Notes: generated by a model not told the origin, from the sequence alone. A stretch of 64,000 nucleotides of DNA from Acidobacteriota bacterium (GCA_021325515.1 JAJPHC010000037.1:124001-188000); one strand, 5' to 3'; positions 1 to 8,278 are shown, counted from the first letter of the stretch. Program-made: numbers and translations.

Positions 1-11
1 ATCCGAATGCG

Positions 12-27
12 GCGGAGGCGTCTCCGC
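12..27. repeat. Short palindrome in 134-nt intergenic stretch
   Basis: Bases 1-134 hold no gene that I can support. They contain a perfect 6-bp inverted repeat, GCGGAG at 12-17 and CTCCGC at 22-27, separated by a GCGT loop. It lies downstream of the leftward EcsC-like gene (stop at 135) and may act as its terminator, but there is no T-run. Confidence 0.4.
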
Positions 28-134
28 TCGAAGAATGCGGAGCGGACCTCCGTCATCGATTCCATCTCAAATTTCGGCATCGTCGGTTCAGGCCAGCTAA
101 CGCGGGTCCGCGAAGATGCATTCCTCGCTCGCCG

Positions 135-791
135 CTACGCGTGCTCGCGATCGCCGTCCGACCAGATTTCATCGGCATCGCTCTCGGCGACACTGCGGTC
201 GATCTGCGATTCGTAGTAACGAATTGCGGAACGTGCCACAGCGTGCACGGCCGCGTAATTCAACACGCCGCCGGAGATGGCGCCGACGAACGGGATGACC
301 TTCGCGATGCGCTCGCGCGCGAAGCGTGCGCCGATCTTTTCGGCGACGACTCCACCTTCGATGCTCGCGGACTCGAGCATCGTCGCGATGCCCTGCTTGC
401 CGAGGCCTGCACCGGAGGAGTACGCCACACAGGAGAGCGCTTCGCTGAACCGTTCGCGATTCGTCGGCTCATGACCATAGATCGCCGCGATGCCGACCAC
501 GAGACGAAACTGCTGAAAGACGAGATAGGCGAGATCGGCGCTGAGAGTGCCGATCGCCAGCAGGCCTGACGGCAGGCCGGTCATCGCACCGGCGGCAGCA
601 CAGCGGATCGCCGTGCGCCGCGCGAGGTGCCGCGCGTGTCCCGCGGCATCGAACTCGGGATGACGCTCGCGAAGACCTTCGACCTCTTTCCGGATCTTCT
701 CCGTGTCGATCTCTTCGAAGAGCGAGCGAAAGACTTCCTCCAGCACCGAGTCGGCGCGTCGCTTGATGTCTTTCGCGGTGGCCATCTTCAT
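135..791 (-). CDS. EcsC-family protein
   Basis: A 218-residue protein resembling the EcsC family, whose members are named after a Bacillus protein next to an ABC exporter; their biochemical role is not well defined. The N-terminal third is charged and helical. About residues 60-110 are small-residue and hydrophobic (around AAAGAMTGLPSGLLAIGTL) and run into a segment ending IYG, a pattern typical of the family. A second Gly/Ala-rich hydrophobic stretch lies near residues 160-185. The start ATG abuts the stop codon of the upstream FmdB-like gene with no bases between, so the two are almost certainly cotranscribed. An internal ATG two codons later is an equally possible start. The family call is from pattern recognition only. 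Confidence 0.7.
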   Translation of the reverse strand: MKMATAKDIKRRADSVLEEVFRSLFEEIDTEKIRKEVEGLRERHPEFDAAGHARHLARRTAIRCAAAGAMTGLPSGLLAIGTLSADLAYLVFQQFRLVVGIAAIYGHEPTNRERFSEALSCVAYSSGAGLGKQGIATMLESASIEGGVVAEKIGARFARERIAKVIPFVGAISGGVLNYAAVHAVARSAIRYYESQIDRSVAESDADEIWSDGDREHA

Positions 792-1049
792 TCAGTCGGA
801 TGACTTCGTGTAGGACTTGGTTTCGCTCTTCGACTCGCTCTTCGTGGAGCTCGAGCTCGCACTGGAGCTGCCGGATGCGTAGTCGGTCTTGTAGAAACCC
901 GAGCCCTTGAACTGAATCGCGGGAGCGGAGAGGAGCTTCTTCATCTCGCCTGCGCATTTCGGGCAATGACTGTACGGAGGGTCGCTCAGCTTCTGAATGA
1001 CCTCGACACGTTCTCCGCATTGCGAACACTGATACTCGTAGATCGGCAT
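792..1049 (-). CDS. FmdB-family putative regulatory zinc-ribbon protein
   Basis: An 85-residue protein beginning MPIYEYQC with two CxxC knuckles (CSQC and CPKC) spaced as in the FmdB/CxxC_CXXC_SSSS zinc-ribbon family. The ribbon is followed by the usual KLLSAPAIQFKGSGFYKTDY-like segment and a low-complexity Ser/Lys tail, also typical of the family. FmdB was first described next to formamidase/amidase genes and proposed to be regulatory; the molecular function is unproven. It lies between a TPR lipoprotein gene (15 bp upstream) and the EcsC-like gene (0 bp downstream), all leftward, so a three-gene operon is likely. Confidence 0.88.
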   Translation of the reverse strand: MPIYEYQCSQCGERVEVIQKLSDPPYSHCPKCAGEMKKLLSAPAIQFKGSGFYKTDYASGSSSASSSSTKSESKSETKSYTKSSD

Positions 1050-1064
1050 TGGCTGGTTCCTATC

Positions 1065-1673
1065 TCAATGTGCAGTGCCGGCGAGCGGAGTCAGTCGCGC
1101 CTGCGAGTCTGCTTCCGCTGCGAAAAGTTCGCCATCGTGGAAGTAGACGCCGGCGACGTGACCATCACTCGTCCGGTAGTACCACGACTCGATGGCCGAG
1201 TCGCGTCTGTCACTATGAACGATCCAGCCCGGCACAGGCTTCCCGAGAATCCTCGCGACGTCCTTCTGGGACATCCCCTTCTCGAGCGACGCGATCTTCT
1301 CGCGCGAGACGGCGAGGTGCTCGAGCGCTTCATTCAGGCCGCGCAGCGCCTCGGCGTTCTGCGGGTCGCGGCCGAGGACGGTGCGGTAGAAGTGGATCGC
1401 ATCCTGATACCGGCCGATCGCCGCGAGGTCGCGCGCAAAGTCGATCTGAATGCGCTCGTAGACCGTCTTCGCGCGGCTGTGCGTCGGATGCTTCTGCACG
1501 AACGCGGCGAGCGAATCGGCGTAGAGCTGCTTCTCCTGCGGTGTCGCATTCGGTGCGGCGGCCGCCTTCTTCGAGCTGAGCACGCGCAACCATTCCGCGT
1601 GGTCGCCCGTATCAGATGCACCGCAGCCGAGGCAGAGAACTACTCCGAACGCAACGAGAGAACGCCGAGTCAT
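1065..1673 (-). CDS. TPR lipoprotein with C-terminal SmpA/BamE-like domain
   Basis: A 202-residue lipoprotein. The start at 1673 was chosen because it directly precedes a type II signal peptide, MTRRSLVAFGVVLCLGC, with lipobox LCLGC. Further upstream in-frame codons would bury that signal. Residues of about 45-125 are helical and TPR-like (YQDAIHFYRTVLGRDPQNAEALRGLNEAL). The C-terminus contains a motif of the SmpA/BamE/OmlA kind, LEKGMSQKDVARILGKP, followed by WYYRTSDGHVAGVYF and then FHDGELFA. Such domains are known from the outer-membrane beta-barrel assembly lipoprotein BamE, but they also occur in unrelated lipoproteins, so a BAM role is not claimed. It is the first gene of the probable leftward operon with the FmdB-like and EcsC-like genes. 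Confidence 0.75.
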   Translation of the reverse strand: MTRRSLVAFGVVLCLGCGASDTGDHAEWLRVLSSKKAAAAPNATPQEKQLYADSLAAFVQKHPTHSRAKTVYERIQIDFARDLAAIGRYQDAIHFYRTVLGRDPQNAEALRGLNEALEHLAVSREKIASLEKGMSQKDVARILGKPVPGWIVHSDRRDSAIESWYYRTSDGHVAGVYFHDGELFAAEADSQARLTPLAGTAH

Positions 1674-1710
1674 TTCGGGAAAACTTAACACAGTCGGGCG
1701 CCGCGCTTCC

Positions 1711-1740
1711 TTGACAGCGCGTAAAACCGGGGTCAATAAT
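1711..1740 (+). promoter_or_regulatory. Sigma70-type promoter for the GAF protein gene
   Basis: A consensus -35 box TTGACA lies at 1711-1716 and AATAAT at 1735-1740 (18-bp spacer; CAATAA at 1734-1739 gives 17). The predicted start near 1747 leaves a leader of about 40 nt that ends with a GGAGGA ribosome site at 1780-1785, three bases before ATG 1789. Confidence 0.6.
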
Positions 1741-1788
1741 CGCTGCGCCCTGGGTGGCTTGGTTCAAGCTACGGCATCTGGAGGATTT

Positions 1789-3312
1789 ATGGCCGTGAGG
1801 GGAGAGGAAGTCGCGACTTCGATCGAGGCGCATGTCAAGGAGTCCATCGACCGGATGGTCTCCGAGATCAGGTCCTCGATTGAAGATGTACGCGAAGCCG
1901 TAGACTCACAACTGAAAGCGGCCCTCCAGAGCGTGCAGGCGGACGTCAACGCCATCACCTTTCTGCCGCACATTCAGAAGCAGATCAGCGAGCTCGAAGA
2001 GTCCATCAAACCGGAGCCTGTCGCGGCTCCTGTTGCTGCACCGGCCGTCGTCGGCGGAGGTCCGGATGCGGCGCTCGTCAAGCGGGCCGTGCAGGCCGTC
2101 GAGCGCGGAAAATCGCAGGTCGATGTTCTCAATGCCCTGCTGGAAGAGTGTCTCCATTTCGGTTCGCGCGCCGCGCTTCTCATTCTGCGCGGTGAAACGT
2201 TCAGCGGATGGAAGGGCGCCGGCTTCACGGCTGCCGGCGGCAACGACGAAAACGTGAAGCGCTTCAACGCGGCTCCGGGACTCATTCCGGAGCTCGATAC
2301 GGTTCTGCGAGACGAGCGCGTCGTCGTGTGGGATGGCGCGAATCTCTCGACGCGGCTCGGCGTCGCAGCATCGGAAAAGGCGATCCTCGTTCCGATGGTG
2401 ATCAAGGACAAAGTTGCGGCAGCGGTGTATGTCGACGTCGTCAGCGACGATGTCGCGAAGCTCGACACGTCGTCGGTCGAGTTGCTCGTCTTCACCACGG
2501 GCCTGCTGATCGACACGCTCGCGTTGCGCAAGAAGACTCCGTCGCCGAGCCTCAGTGATTCGGGCTCCGAAGCAGCCGCGCCTGCTCCCGCCGCACCGAA
2601 GCCGGTACCGGCGCCCGCACCTGCGCCTTCCCCGGCGCCGGCGCCTGTTGCGCCGAAGCCTGCACCTGTTGCGGCACCGCCACCAGCACCGCCACCCGCG
2701 CCGCCGAAACCTGCACCAGCCCCTGCGGCCGGACCGGCCACGGCTCCGCGCCCCGCGATGCCTGCACCGGTTCCTGCCGTTTCTCCGTCGGTCGGATCGC
2801 AGACGATGCGGTTCGACGCGGCACAGATCAAGGAAATGATGGGTGCGGCACCCGCCGCGCCGGCCTTCAACATCCCTTCGGCGGACGAGTTCTCGGCTCC
2901 GACGCCCGCCCCCGCACCAAAGCCGGCCGCTGTGCCGCCTGCTGCGCCCGCCGCAGGAGCGCCCACGTCAATGGGCGGCGACGAGCGTCCCACGACGCAG
3001 TACGTTCCTCCTGCCGGAGTCGGCCGCGGCGCCGCGTTCCAGCAGCCGCAGTCGGAAGATGCGAAGAAGCACGACGAGGCTCGCCGCTTCGCGCGCCTGC
3101 TCGTTTCGGAGATCAAGCTGTACAACGAGTCGAAGGTCGAGCAGGGCCGCAAGAACCGCGATCTCTACGAGCGTCTGAAGGAAGACATCGATCGCAGCCG
3201 TCAGATGTACGACGAGCGCATTGCGGATGAAGTGCGCAAGACGTCGAACTATTTTTACGACGAGCTCGTGCGCATTCTCGCCGACGGGAACTCTGAGGCG
3301 CTCGGCCTCTAA
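1789..3312 (+). CDS. GAF-like protein with Pro/Ala-rich linker and C-terminal coiled region
   Basis: A 507-residue cytoplasmic protein of unknown function. The start at 1789 is set by GGAGGA just upstream and the N-terminus MAVRGEEVATS. Residues 1-75 are a charged helical/coiled-coil segment (IDRMVSEIRSSIEDVREAVD). Residues of about 95-255 look like a GAF-type sensory domain (LNALLEECLHFGSRAALLIL, then AILVPMVIKDKVAAAVYVDV, ending LLVFTTGLLIDTLALRKK). Residues of about 265-435 are a long Ala/Pro-rich linker. The last 70 residues return to charged helix (RFARLLVSEIKLYNE, then YERLKEDIDRSRQMYDERI). The strong shift from a disordered linker to an ordered tail suggests the tail is a binding domain. 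It is followed after 3 bp by the lytic transglycosylase gene. Confidence 0.6.
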   Translation: MAVRGEEVATSIEAHVKESIDRMVSEIRSSIEDVREAVDSQLKAALQSVQADVNAITFLPHIQKQISELEESIKPEPVAAPVAAPAVVGGGPDAALVKRAVQAVERGKSQVDVLNALLEECLHFGSRAALLILRGETFSGWKGAGFTAAGGNDENVKRFNAAPGLIPELDTVLRDERVVVWDGANLSTRLGVAASEKAILVPMVIKDKVAAAVYVDVVSDDVAKLDTSSVELLVFTTGLLIDTLALRKKTPSPSLSDSGSEAAAPAPAAPKPVPAPAPAPSPAPAPVAPKPAPVAAPPPAPPPAPPKPAPAPAAGPATAPRPAMPAPVPAVSPSVGSQTMRFDAAQIKEMMGAAPAAPAFNIPSADEFSAPTPAPAPKPAAVPPAAPAAGAPTSMGGDERPTTQYVPPAGVGRGAAFQQPQSEDAKKHDEARRFARLLVSEIKLYNESKVEQGRKNRDLYERLKEDIDRSRQMYDERIADEVRKTSNYFYDELVRILADGNSEALGL

Positions 3313-3315
3313 CGT

Positions 3316-5631
3316 GTGACTGCGCCGACAAGGCAGCGTCCTCGCAAGCGACGTCGGTCGATGCGGAGACGCCGGCTCATCATTTCGATCTCGTCCGTCC
3401 TCGCGATCGCGCTCATCGCAGCGGTCGTCTGGTACTACGTTCCGAGACGCAGTCTCCACCACGAAGCGCACCTCAAGGCGAAGCCGGAAGCGCCGCCCGA
3501 TCTCGCGCGGCTGCGCGATGCCTACACGTCCGGTCTCGAAGCGCTGCAGCGCGGCGATGGAGCGGACGCCGTCAGACACTTCTCGTCGTTCCAGTTCGGG
3601 TCGCGCGCGGTGGAAGAGTACCGGCTCTACCTGCTGGCGAACGGCTACCAGTTGAAAGGTGATCGAAAGAGTGCGCGGCGCGTTCTTGCCGCGCTCTGGT
3701 ATCGCTCGCCGGCCCTCGTCTACTGGGAAGACGCCGCGTTCAATCTCGGCGGTCTCTATCGCGCGCTGGCGGACTGGGACAGGAGCGCCGACGTGTACGG
3801 CGCGATCGCGGTCCGATCGGAAGTGCCGTCGATTGCGGCGACGGCGCGCTGGAATGCAATCGAGGATCGATTCATTCGCGGCGACATCGATGCGGTGCTC
3901 TACGCGGCGCGCAATATCGGGATCAAGAGTCCGCGCGCCGCACAGGCCGCGGATGGGCTGAACATCGTCCGCTCGCTCTCCGGTCTGCCGAAGGATGCAG
4001 CGATCAGCCTCTCGCCCGCGGAGCGTCTCGAGCGCGGCGTGAGTCTTCTGCGCGATGGCGATCCGCAGAACGCCTACGACGAGCTGACAGCGCTCGAACC
4101 CGCTGCGCCGGCGGCGCTGCGTGATGCGGTCGAGCTGAATCGCGGCCTCGCGCTGTTTCAGTTGAAGCGCTTCGAAGATGCGAACCACGTCCTCGATCCG
4201 CTGAAGTCGCACACCTTCCGGATCGCAATTCCCGCGGTCTACTTCGCGGCGAAAGCCGACCGCGCGCTCGCGTCGTCGATCGATCCTTTCGTCTACAAGA
4301 CGGTTCTGCAGCGAAAGCAGGTCGGCACGATCAAGTTGCGCCGCGGCAAAGGAAAGACGGCGCACTTCGTCATGAAGCCGAAGTTCGCGAAGGTCAAGGT
4401 GCAGGTGAAGCTCGTCGATCTCGCGAAGAAAGCGAAACAGGACGAGTACGACAGGAAGTCGATCGAAGGATTCAAGGATCTCCTGACGCTTCCGCTCGCG
4501 AAGCCGGTGCGGATCGAGGCGCTCAACACGCTCATCGCACTCGCGGAGGCGAAGAAGCAGGATGACTACGAGCAGGAGTTGATCGCGCAGCTCGTGAAGC
4601 TCGACCGGCTGGCGGACCCCGGCCTGCAGCACTTCTGGGACAAGGCCTGGATTGCGTATTCGACCGGCGATCTCAACGGAGCGAAGACGTTGTTCCGCTT
4701 CATCGCCGACACGTATCAGAGCGTTGGCGCGAAGAGGCAGAGCGAGTACTGGTATGCACGGACGATCGAGCGCGCCGGTGAGAAGGAGAAGGCGCAGGAG
4801 ATCTATCGCACGCTGGCGAGCGCACCGTATGAAGACCTCTACGCAATCTTCGCGAAGGCACACGGGGCACAGAGCTCGCCGGTCACGACGAATCCGCTGA
4901 AGATGAATCGTCCCGACTGGGGCGTCATCGCCGAGAAGAACATGCCGTCCGAGCTGCGGCTGGCTTACGAGTTGACGGCGCTGTCGGACATGAAGAACGC
5001 ACGCGGCGAGATTCAGAAGAACGTCAATCGCGACAACCAGCCGTTCGCCGACGCGCTGATGGCGGATCTCTACAACGCGAACGGCAACGCGCAGTTGATG
5101 TTCCTGACGATCCGCCGTGCCTTCCCGCAACTGGCAACGGTCGAGCAGGACGCGGTGCCGCCCTACTTTCTGAAGATGTATTACCCGCGCAAGTATGAGG
5201 AGACCATCCGCAAAAATGCGGAGAAGAACGGAGTCGATCCCTATCTCATCATGGGGCTCATCCACCAGGAGAGCTACTTCAACCCGGCCGCGAAATCGGT
5301 GGTCGGCGCGACGGGGCTGATGCAGTTGATGCCGGCGACCGGCCGCGAACTAGCGAAGAAACTGCATACGTCCGATGACCTGGAGAATCCTGAAGTGAAC
5401 ATCAGGCTCGGCACCTATCACTTCCGCCATCTCATCGATCTGTTCGGCGGCGATCCCCAACTCGCCGTTGCATCCTACAACGCGGGCCAGGGCAACGTGC
5501 TGAACTGGCGGCGCGCCGCCCCGCGAAAACCGCCCGACGAATTCTTCGAGTCGATCCCGTTCGCGGAAACGCGAACGTATGTGAAACGCGTGACGCTGTT
5601 AGCCGCGGCCTACCGCAGATTGAGCGGGTAA
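3316..5631 (+). CDS. Membrane-anchored TPR lytic transglycosylase (Slt70-like)
   Basis: A 771-residue predicted peptidoglycan lytic transglycosylase. A basic N-terminus leads into one membrane anchor (about residues 20-38, LIISISSVLAIALIAAVVWY), so the rest is periplasmic. Residues of about 60-600 form a long helical, TPR-like solenoid as in Slt70. The C-terminal SLT domain is clear: DPYLIMGLIHQESYFNP carries the catalytic Glu at residue 652, followed by GATGLMQLMPATG and, near the end, ASYNAGQGNVLNW. These enzymes cleave the MurNAc-GlcNAc bond forming 1,6-anhydro products. The GTG at 3316 is 3 bp after the preceding stop; an in-frame ATG at 3361 is an alternative start. The gene ends at a large inverted tandem repeat shared with the convergent VWA gene. 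Confidence 0.88.
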   Translation: MTAPTRQRPRKRRRSMRRRRLIISISSVLAIALIAAVVWYYVPRRSLHHEAHLKAKPEAPPDLARLRDAYTSGLEALQRGDGADAVRHFSSFQFGSRAVEEYRLYLLANGYQLKGDRKSARRVLAALWYRSPALVYWEDAAFNLGGLYRALADWDRSADVYGAIAVRSEVPSIAATARWNAIEDRFIRGDIDAVLYAARNIGIKSPRAAQAADGLNIVRSLSGLPKDAAISLSPAERLERGVSLLRDGDPQNAYDELTALEPAAPAALRDAVELNRGLALFQLKRFEDANHVLDPLKSHTFRIAIPAVYFAAKADRALASSIDPFVYKTVLQRKQVGTIKLRRGKGKTAHFVMKPKFAKVKVQVKLVDLAKKAKQDEYDRKSIEGFKDLLTLPLAKPVRIEALNTLIALAEAKKQDDYEQELIAQLVKLDRLADPGLQHFWDKAWIAYSTGDLNGAKTLFRFIADTYQSVGAKRQSEYWYARTIERAGEKEKAQEIYRTLASAPYEDLYAIFAKAHGAQSSPVTTNPLKMNRPDWGVIAEKNMPSELRLAYELTALSDMKNARGEIQKNVNRDNQPFADALMADLYNANGNAQLMFLTIRRAFPQLATVEQDAVPPYFLKMYYPRKYEETIRKNAEKNGVDPYLIMGLIHQESYFNPAAKSVVGATGLMQLMPATGRELAKKLHTSDDLENPEVNIRLGTYHFRHLIDLFGGDPQLAVASYNAGQGNVLNWRRAAPRKPPDEFFESIPFAETRTYVKRVTLLAAAYRRLSG

Positions 5632-5635
5632 TTGG

Positions 5636-5742
5636 GGATGGGATGGGACTATGGGACCTATGGGACCTATAGGACCTATGGGCGGACCGTTTCTCCCTAT
5701 AGGTCCCATAGGTCCCATAGGTCCCATAGTCCCATCCCATCC
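5636..5742. repeat. Inverted arrays of a 9-nt unit (ATGGGACCT type), between convergent genes
   Basis: This fills the whole gap between the transglycosylase stop (5631) and the stop of the convergent VWA gene (5744). The left arm (5636-5682) is tandem copies of ATGGGACCT after an outer GGATGGGATGGGACT. The right arm (5695-5742) is the same array in reverse complement. The outer roughly 36 positions pair perfectly, giving a hairpin of about 47 bp with a loop of about 12 nt in either transcript. One copy per arm carries ATAGG in place of ATGGG. A bidirectional transcription end or RNA-stabilising element is the simplest reading. Confidence 0.85.
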
Positions 5743-5743
5743 A

Positions 5744-7537
5744 TCAGGGGATGTACCCCCGGATCGTCCGCACCTTCGCATTCGCGCGATCCACGCGGAC
5801 ATCGATCGTCCGATACTTGCGATCCTTCTTCGACGTCTCCGCGTTGTACGCGAGCAGATACTGCGTCCGCAGTTCTTTCTCGAGCTTCGTGTAGGTGTCT
5901 TTCAGCTCCTTCACATCCTTGATGAAGTAAGCGACGCCGCCGGTTTCCGCTGCGATGGCCTTCATCTTCGACGTGCCGCTGAAATCCGAGAGCCCGAGTC
6001 CGATCCCGATGAAGTAGATCGGCACGCGCGACGCGCGCACGTACTGGAGCATCTCGTCGTACGGGATGCGTGAGGTCGTGTCTTCGCCGTCAGTGAGGAC
6101 GATGAGGGCCTTGCGGCCCTGCACGCCGCGGAAACGATACAGTCCGGTGATGATCGCGTCGTAAAGCGACGTTCCCCCCTCGGCTTTGGGAATCGCTTCG
6201 ACCTGAGCCTGCAGCGTCTCGATGCTCGAGACGAAGGGCGCAATCTTCGTTGCATCGAACGCGAAGCCTGCGATGAAGGCGCGGTCCTGTCCCTTGATGA
6301 TGTCCCGGAAGAACTCCACCGCCGCTTCTTTCGTCGCTTTCATCCGCGGCTCCATCGAACCGGAATGATCGACGAGGACTCCGGCGGAGATCGGCAGATT
6401 CGATGCGTAGTTGAACGACGTGATCTTCTGTGGCTTCCCCTCTTCGAGGACCGTGAAGTCCTTCTCGGCAAGATTCGAGACCGGCGCGCCGTTCGCGTCC
6501 GTCACGGAGACCGGCAGCTCGACGAGATCGACGTCGAGCTCCTCCATGAAACGGTTGCCGTTCAGAAAGAGGATGTCGGTCGCTTCGTAGTTCGTCTCGT
6601 CCGTCACCGAAGCGCGGAGAAACTCGACGCCCTTCAGTTTGTCGGCGGGAAGATTCACCGCATACGGCGAGCCGCTCCACTCGAAGATCTTCTTCTGGCC
6701 TGCGAAAAGCACCGCCGACTTGATCGCCGTGTTCTTCGGATTGTGCAGCGACAGCTTGATGTGCGAGACGTTGTCGCCGGTGACGACGCGCGTCAGCTTG
6801 ACCTCGAGCGGCGTCTCCCGCTCGTTGACGACGAACGCATCGGCGTCCACGTAGTGGCCTTCTGCGTCATAGCCGATCGCCTTCACTTCCATCCGCTTCG
6901 GCAGGTTCCCGAGGTCGAGCTCGGCGTGATACGGCGGCGCGTTGCGCGTCAGAAGTTTCTTTCCTTCGACCCAGAACTCCACCTTCTTCACCGGCGGCGT
7001 GACTTCGACATCGACGATGAAGAGATTCGGCGCGATGTCGCGGCGCGGCGGAAGGATCTTCACACTGCCGGTCTGCTCCGGGATCACTCCCTCGGCCACG
7101 ACCGCCTCGGCTCCTTCGCTGATGTTTGCGGCGTAGGGCTTGTTCGTCTTCTCGATCAGGAACGATTTCGAGGTCTTGCCGACGATCACCGGCGCCTGCT
7201 CTTCGAGCGGTACCATGAGCCGCGCCTCGATCTCGACACTGCCCGGCGGCAGCGTGACGATCGCAGTCACTTGCTCGCGTTGCGCTTCCGTGAGCGCGTA
7301 GCGGAAGTTCCGGACGACCTGTCCCCCCTGCGAGATGGAGCCGTTGATGACGAGTGGAACCTGCGGCGGAACGTCGGAAGGAATGCTGAAGCGGTAGGTC
7401 GTCCGCGCGACGACGCCCGCAGCCGTGTCGCCGAGAGTCTCGAGGCCGATCGTCAGTGCGGCGCGGTTCGCGTCTTCTGCGGCGAACGAGGCACAAGCGA
7501 ACAGAAGCGAGAGGAGCGCTGCGAGCGACGTTCTCAT
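5744..7537 (-). CDS. Secreted VWFA-related-domain protein
   Basis: A 597-residue exported protein. The start at 7537 gives a good signal peptide, MRTSLAALLSLLFACASFAA. The first 370 residues are beta-rich, with repeated ligand-binding or Ig-like segments. A von Willebrand A domain follows (about residues 390-590): GVLVDHSGSMEPRM supplies the MIDAS DxSxS motif, and GRKALIVLTDGEDTTSRIPYD is the second conserved block. This resembles the acidobacterial VWFA-related family (TIGR03436). Function is unknown; VWA domains bind partner proteins through a divalent metal. It converges on the lytic transglycosylase gene across the repeat hairpin. The reading frame continues open far upstream of 7537, but that extension has no signal peptide and overlaps the phosphatase gene. 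Confidence 0.85.
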   Translation of the reverse strand: MRTSLAALLSLLFACASFAAEDANRAALTIGLETLGDTAAGVVARTTYRFSIPSDVPPQVPLVINGSISQGGQVVRNFRYALTEAQREQVTAIVTLPPGSVEIEARLMVPLEEQAPVIVGKTSKSFLIEKTNKPYAANISEGAEAVVAEGVIPEQTGSVKILPPRRDIAPNLFIVDVEVTPPVKKVEFWVEGKKLLTRNAPPYHAELDLGNLPKRMEVKAIGYDAEGHYVDADAFVVNERETPLEVKLTRVVTGDNVSHIKLSLHNPKNTAIKSAVLFAGQKKIFEWSGSPYAVNLPADKLKGVEFLRASVTDETNYEATDILFLNGNRFMEELDVDLVELPVSVTDANGAPVSNLAEKDFTVLEEGKPQKITSFNYASNLPISAGVLVDHSGSMEPRMKATKEAAVEFFRDIIKGQDRAFIAGFAFDATKIAPFVSSIETLQAQVEAIPKAEGGTSLYDAIITGLYRFRGVQGRKALIVLTDGEDTTSRIPYDEMLQYVRASRVPIYFIGIGLGLSDFSGTSKMKAIAAETGGVAYFIKDVKELKDTYTKLEKELRTQYLLAYNAETSKKDRKYRTIDVRVDRANAKVRTIRGYIP

Positions 7538-7593
7538 GCCGCATCGTAACGTGACGCCCGCCTGCCGGAAATTCTCGCGGCGTGACAATTCGG

Positions 7594-7599
7594 TAGAAT
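7594..7599 (+). promoter_or_regulatory. -10 element close to the phosphatase start
   Basis: TAGAAT lies 10 nt before ATG 7610, so the transcript would have a leader of only a few bases. No convincing -35 box or Shine-Dalgarno is present between it and the start. Confidence 0.4.
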
Positions 7600-7609
7600 C
7601 CGCAGCCCC

Positions 7610-8278
7610 ATGCCCCAGACGCTTCGGTATCGTGCGGTTCTGTTCGACCTGGACGGGACGCTCGTCGATTCTTACGCGGCACTCGCTGACGCCGTGAACT
7701 TCGCACGCCGCCAGCACGGACTCGAGGAACTGAGCGCGGCCCGCATTCGTGAGTTCGTCGGCGGAGGCATCGAGCCTCTGCTGCAGCGCGCGTTCAACAC
7801 GACGGCGGTTCCCCGCAGCGTGCAGGATGCATTCGAGAACCGTTACGACGAGATCTGCTGCGAGGAGTCGAAGGTACTGGCAAATGTCGAAGCCACACTC
7901 GAAACGCTGCAGGCGCTCGGCGTGTTGATGGCGGTCTGCACGAACAAGCCGACGACGTTCTCGAAAAAGATCCTGTCGTTCCTCGAGCTCGCACAGTACT
8001 TCGAGGCGATCGTCGGTCCTGATGTCGCAGGCGCGCGGAAGCCGGATCCGCAGCATGTCCTGCGGACGCTGGAAGCCACGCGCTGCGCACCTTCTGAAGC
8101 GCTGTTCGTTGGCGACATGCCGATCGACGTGCATGCGGCGCGCGCGAGCGGGATGGATGTCGCGGTCGTGACGACGGGCTCGTCCTCGGAGGAGCAGTTG
8201 CGCGCGTCGCGTCCCGATCACTACCTCGAGCACTTCTCGGATCTGGTGAATATCGTGGGAGCGGCGAACGAGCAATGA
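7610..8278 (+). CDS. HAD-IA phosphatase, phosphoglycolate-phosphatase-like
   Basis: A 222-residue HAD-superfamily hydrolase. Motif I is LFDLDGTLVDS (nucleophile Asp and acid/base Asp), motif II is CTNKP, motif III is the Lys in ARKPDPQHV, and motif IV is FVGDMPIDVHAARASG. A helical cap between motifs I and II is of the C1 type, as in phosphoglycolate phosphatase (Gph). Substrate cannot be set by eye; Gph, pyrophosphatase PpaX and related sugar-phosphate phosphatases share this layout. Its stop overlaps the start of the serB-like gene by ATGA (8275-8278), so it heads the serine-biosynthesis operon. Confidence 0.85.
   Translation: MPQTLRYRAVLFDLDGTLVDSYAALADAVNFARRQHGLEELSAARIREFVGGGIEPLLQRAFNTTAVPRSVQDAFENRYDEICCEESKVLANVEATLETLQALGVLMAVCTNKPTTFSKKILSFLELAQYFEAIVGPDVAGARKPDPQHVLRTLEATRCAPSEALFVGDMPIDVHAARASGMDVAVVTTGSSSEEQLRASRPDHYLEHFSDLVNIVGAANEQ

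Noticed and set aside
2968-5265. 765-codon minus-strand frame opposite the lytic transglycosylase
   Set aside because: Antisense to a gene with an intact SLT catalytic domain; its own sequence shows only Arg-rich low complexity.
5632-6073. Collagen-like reading frames rich in GPMGPMG/GPIGPI at the 9-nt repeats (also near 23706-24215 and 29492-29728)
   Set aside because: A 9-nt repeat translates into a 3-residue repeat in every frame and has no stop codon. The frames have no ribosome site or family similarity and are products of the inverted arrays.
7538-8275. N-terminal extension of the VWA protein to 8275
   Set aside because: It would overlap the HAD phosphatase genes and hide a clear signal peptide starting at 7537.
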